NCBI GenBank assembly: GCA_026388695.1
Contig: JAPLJH010000085.1
Coordinates: forward strand, 1-34,663
Reading direction: 5' to 3'
DNA from: Deltaproteobacteria bacterium
GTDB taxonomy: Bacteria; Desulfobacterota; Desulfobulbia; Desulfobulbales; Desulfurivibrionaceae
Length of the DNA: 34,663 bases
The number at the start of each line of letters is the position of its first letter. Within the stretch, counting starts at the first letter, position 1. Both the position numbers and the translations under genes were made by a program. The notes beneath the pieces are model-generated. The model made no database searches, had not been told where the DNA came from, and worked only from the letters and a program-made list of their open reading frames with translations. Shown piece by piece: positions 32,814 to 34,663 of this stretch.

Positions 32814-34442
32814 TTATTCCGCCTGATACCCCGCCTTGCGCAGGTAGTATTCGTAATCCCCTCCGTAGGACCGCAGCTCCCCGTGATCCACCTCCATGAC
32901 CCGGTTCACCAGCGAGCGGAGAAAATGGCGGTCATGGCTGACCAGCACCACGGTACCGGCGAATTTTTGCAGCGCTCCCAGCAGGATCTCCCGCGATTGG
33001 ATGTCCAGGTGGTTGGTGGGCTCGTCCAGGATCAGGAAGTTCAGCGGTCGGGCCAGGAGGGTGGCCAGCACCACCCGGCTTTTTTCGCCGCCGGAAAGCA
33101 GCTTAATCTGCTTGTCCACCGTATCGCCCTGGAAGAGAAAGGCGGCGCAGAGGTTGCGGATGGTGCCGATGTTGGCTTGGGGCAGGGCGTCCTGCACCGT
33201 ATCAAAAACGGTCCGTTCCGGGACCAGAACATCCATGGCATGCTGGCTGAAATAGCCGAGGCTGACGTTGGCCCCGATGGTGGCGCAGCCGTTGGTCGGC
33301 TCGGTCTGACCGGCCAAGACTTTGAGAAAGGTGGATTTGCCCGCGCCGTTGACCCCAACCACCGCCACTTTTTCCCCCCGCTGGATCACCCCGGAGATGC
33401 CGGAAAACACAGGCCTCTCCCCGCCGCCGTCCAAGGGCCACGCCTTGGCTAAATCCTCCATGCGCACCACATCGTCGCCGCTGCGGGGCGGCTCGCTGAA
33501 TTCGAAGCTGATCAGCCGCTGTTCCGGGGGCAGCTCGATGCGCTCGATCTTCTCCAGCTTCTTGACCCGGGACTGGACCTGGGAGGCGTGGGAGGCGCGG
33601 GCTGCGAAGCGGGCGATGAAATCCTCCTCCTTGGCCAGCATCTCCTGCTGGCGGCGGAAGCTGGCGGCCAGCTGTTCCCGCCGGATTTCCCGCTCGCGCA
33701 GGTAGAAATCGTAATTGCCGCTGTAGGTGGTGATGGTGGCGTTGGCCACCTCGATGATCCGCGAGACCAGGCGGTTCATGAAGTCGCGGTCATGGCAGGT
33801 CATGAGCACCGCGCCCTTGAACTCCTTGGCCAGCCACTCCTCCAGCCAGACGATGGACTCCACGTCGAGATGGTTGGTGGGCTCGTCCAGCAGCAGGACA
33901 TCGGGGTTCATGGTCAGGATGCGGGCCAGGGCGATGCGCATCTTCCAGCCGCCGCTGAACGATTCCACCGGCCGGTGGAAATCCTCCGGCCCGATGCCAA
34001 GTCCGGTGAGCACGGCCTGGGACCGGGATTCCAGGTCGTAGCCGCCGCGGTGCTCGAACTCCTCCATGGCGTCGCCGTATCGCTCCAGGAGCGCGGTCAT
34101 GGCCTCGTCTTCCATGGGCAGGCCCATGGCCGCCTCCATCTCCTTAAGCTCCTCGCCCAACCGCACCACCTCGCCCACCGCAGCCATGGTCTCCTCCAGG
34201 GCCGAGCGGCCGGACATCTCGCCCACTTCCTGGGAAAAATAGCCGATCACCGTTTTTTTGGCGCAGGAGATTTCGCCCTTGTCCGCCTCCTCTTCGCCGG
34301 TGATCAGACGGAAGACGGTGGACTTGCCCGCGCCGTTGGGGCCGACCAGGCCGGTGCGTAGGCCGGGGAGTATTTGGAGGCTGGCGTTGGCAAAAAGGAT
34401 CTGCGAGCCATGCTGTTTGCTGATGTTGCTGAGGTGTATCAT
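32814..34442 (-). CDS. ABC-F family ATPase (ribosome-associated type)
   Basis: A 542-residue soluble protein with two ABC ATPase domains and no membrane segments. Domain 1 has GPNGAGKST (Walker A, near 34-42), SFSGGWKMR (signature) and LLLDEPTNHLD (Walker B). The charged helical linker (about 250-310, with FRRQQEMLAKEEDFIARFAA) corresponds to the P-site tRNA-interaction motif. Domain 2 has GVNGAGKST, LSGGEKSRV and LILDEPTNHLD. ABC-F proteins act on stalled or initiating ribosomes (EttA, Uup, YbiT, YheS) and some give antibiotic resistance; I cannot tell the subgroup, but the short C-terminus without a coiled-coil extension argues against Uup. I chose ATG 34442, where the conserved MIHLSNISK begins; the preceding His-rich residues of the open frame are not conserved. 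Confidence 0.92.
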   Translation of the reverse strand: MIHLSNISKQHGSQILFANASLQILPGLRTGLVGPNGAGKSTVFRLITGEEEADKGEISCAKKTVIGYFSQEVGEMSGRSALEETMAAVGEVVRLGEELKEMEAAMGLPMEDEAMTALLERYGDAMEEFEHRGGYDLESRSQAVLTGLGIGPEDFHRPVESFSGGWKMRIALARILTMNPDVLLLDEPTNHLDVESIVWLEEWLAKEFKGAVLMTCHDRDFMNRLVSRIIEVANATITTYSGNYDFYLREREIRREQLAASFRRQQEMLAKEEDFIARFAARASHASQVQSRVKKLEKIERIELPPEQRLISFEFSEPPRSGDDVVRMEDLAKAWPLDGGGERPVFSGISGVIQRGEKVAVVGVNGAGKSTFLKVLAGQTEPTNGCATIGANVSLGYFSQHAMDVLVPERTVFDTVQDALPQANIGTIRNLCAAFLFQGDTVDKQIKLLSGGEKSRVVLATLLARPLNFLILDEPTNHLDIQSREILLGALQKFAGTVVLVSHDRHFLRSLVNRVMEVDHGELRSYGGDYEYYLRKAGYQAE

Positions 34443-34506
34443 CTTGAACTCGCAAGAAAAGGAAAAAGGACGGATGTCCGGTGGGTATATCCACGAAAAA
34501 ACGGCA

Positions 34507-34535
34507 TTTATAGCATGATGGGAGTGGTGGTGCAA
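34507..34535 (-). promoter_or_regulatory. Predicted extended minus-10 promoter of the ABC-F gene
   Basis: On the minus strand TATAAA (34507-34512) is preceded by TGC, making an extended minus-10 element, and lies 17 bases from a partial TTGCAC minus-35 (34530-34535). The start near 34500 would leave a leader of about 58 bases. Confidence 0.5.
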
Positions 34536-34575
34536 CTCTATTCTGCCGCAATTCGTAAGGCTCTGGCGCCTGGCA

Positions 34576-34604
34576 TTGTCAAGGGTGGGTGGGTCTGCTA
34601 TGAT
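34576..34604 (+). promoter_or_regulatory. Predicted sigma-70 promoter reading out of the window
   Basis: TTGTCA (34576-34581) and TATGAT (34599-34604) have a 17-base spacer; each differs from consensus at one position. It points right, divergent from the ABC-F gene. Confidence 0.55.
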
Positions 34605-34625
34605 GCGCGCAAGGAGCAGGGTGCA

Positions 34626-34663
34626 ATGCGCCCCAGAGCAACCAAAGCAGAATGGAATTTTCA
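34626..34663 (+). CDS. Start of an unknown gene (partial)
   Basis: ATG 34626 has AAGGAG 9 bases upstream and opens MRPRATKAEWNF before the window ends. The predicted transcript would start only about 15 bases upstream, putting the ribosome site at the very 5' end. Twelve codons are too few to name a product. Confidence 0.35.
   Translation, partial: MRPRATKAEWNF

Overview
This is a chromosomal housekeeping region of roughly 55-60 % GC, most likely from a member of the Desulfobacterota close to the Desulfobulbales (sulfate reducers, sulfur disproportionators and relatives). That placement is an inference from gene content: a precorrin-2 dehydrogenase / CcsA-HemX / HemA overlap cluster, a long UbiD-family decarboxylase of the menaquinone type, rubredoxin, Pta-AckA, an HDOD regulator, YcgR-like PilZ proteins and a chemoreceptor with a heme c motif. 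I see no prophage, transposase, CRISPR array, integrase or rRNA.

Layout. (1) 1-5265: the end of rimO runs tail to tail into an IHF-beta/HU-like gene, followed by rluB, an unknown gene, a UbiD-family decarboxylase and a small unknown gene on the minus strand; a PilZ gene (plus) then faces a YjbQ-family gene (minus). (2) 5405-8822: a tightly overlapping plus-strand run of a metallo-beta-lactamase-fold hydrolase, precorrin-2 dehydrogenase, CcsA/HemX-like membrane protein and hemA, i.e. tetrapyrrole supply plus heme handling. (3) 8840-14230: a near-consensus sigma-70 promoter drives the classic rpmH-rnpA-yidD-yidC-khpB(jag)-mnmE cluster. rpmH is very short, and yidD probably starts at a GTG well inside its open frame. 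(4) 14273-18173: a cNMP-binding/HDOD regulator, a convergent rubredoxin, hpt-bioA, and tRNA-Arg(TCG) with a strong terminator. (5) 18244-21670: a DusB-like tRNA-dihydrouridine synthase and a divergent chemoreceptor, separated by 979 bases that contain a 16-bp perfect bidirectional terminator hairpin. (6) 21826-23557: glucokinase and two small unknown genes. (7) 23573-29715, minus strand: an RNA-methyltransferase-like gene with a repetitive basic N-terminal arm, then pta-ackA (ATGA overlap) and an orphan solute-binding lipoprotein. (8) 29716-32701: a promoter, a 108-bp imperfect palindrome and prfC, then a second structured element, a promoter and a second PilZ gene. (9) 32814-34663: an ABC-F ATPase on the minus strand and, at the edge, the promoter and first codons of a divergent gene.

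The theme is translation and RNA maturation (rimO, rluB, rpmH, rnpA, khpB, mnmE, dus, prfC, ABC-F, a TrmA/RlmD-like enzyme, tRNA), with acetate/acetyl-CoA metabolism and c-di-GMP/chemotaxis signalling. The most unusual items are the chemoreceptor with a CXXCH motif in its periplasmic domain, the four ~56-residue repeats on the methyltransferase together with its altered catalytic Cys context, the large palindrome in the predicted prfC leader, the multi-tier foldable element after prfC, and the terminator without an obvious gene between dus and the chemoreceptor. No clearly new multi-gene system is evident. Functions are assigned by reading motifs; no database search was run.
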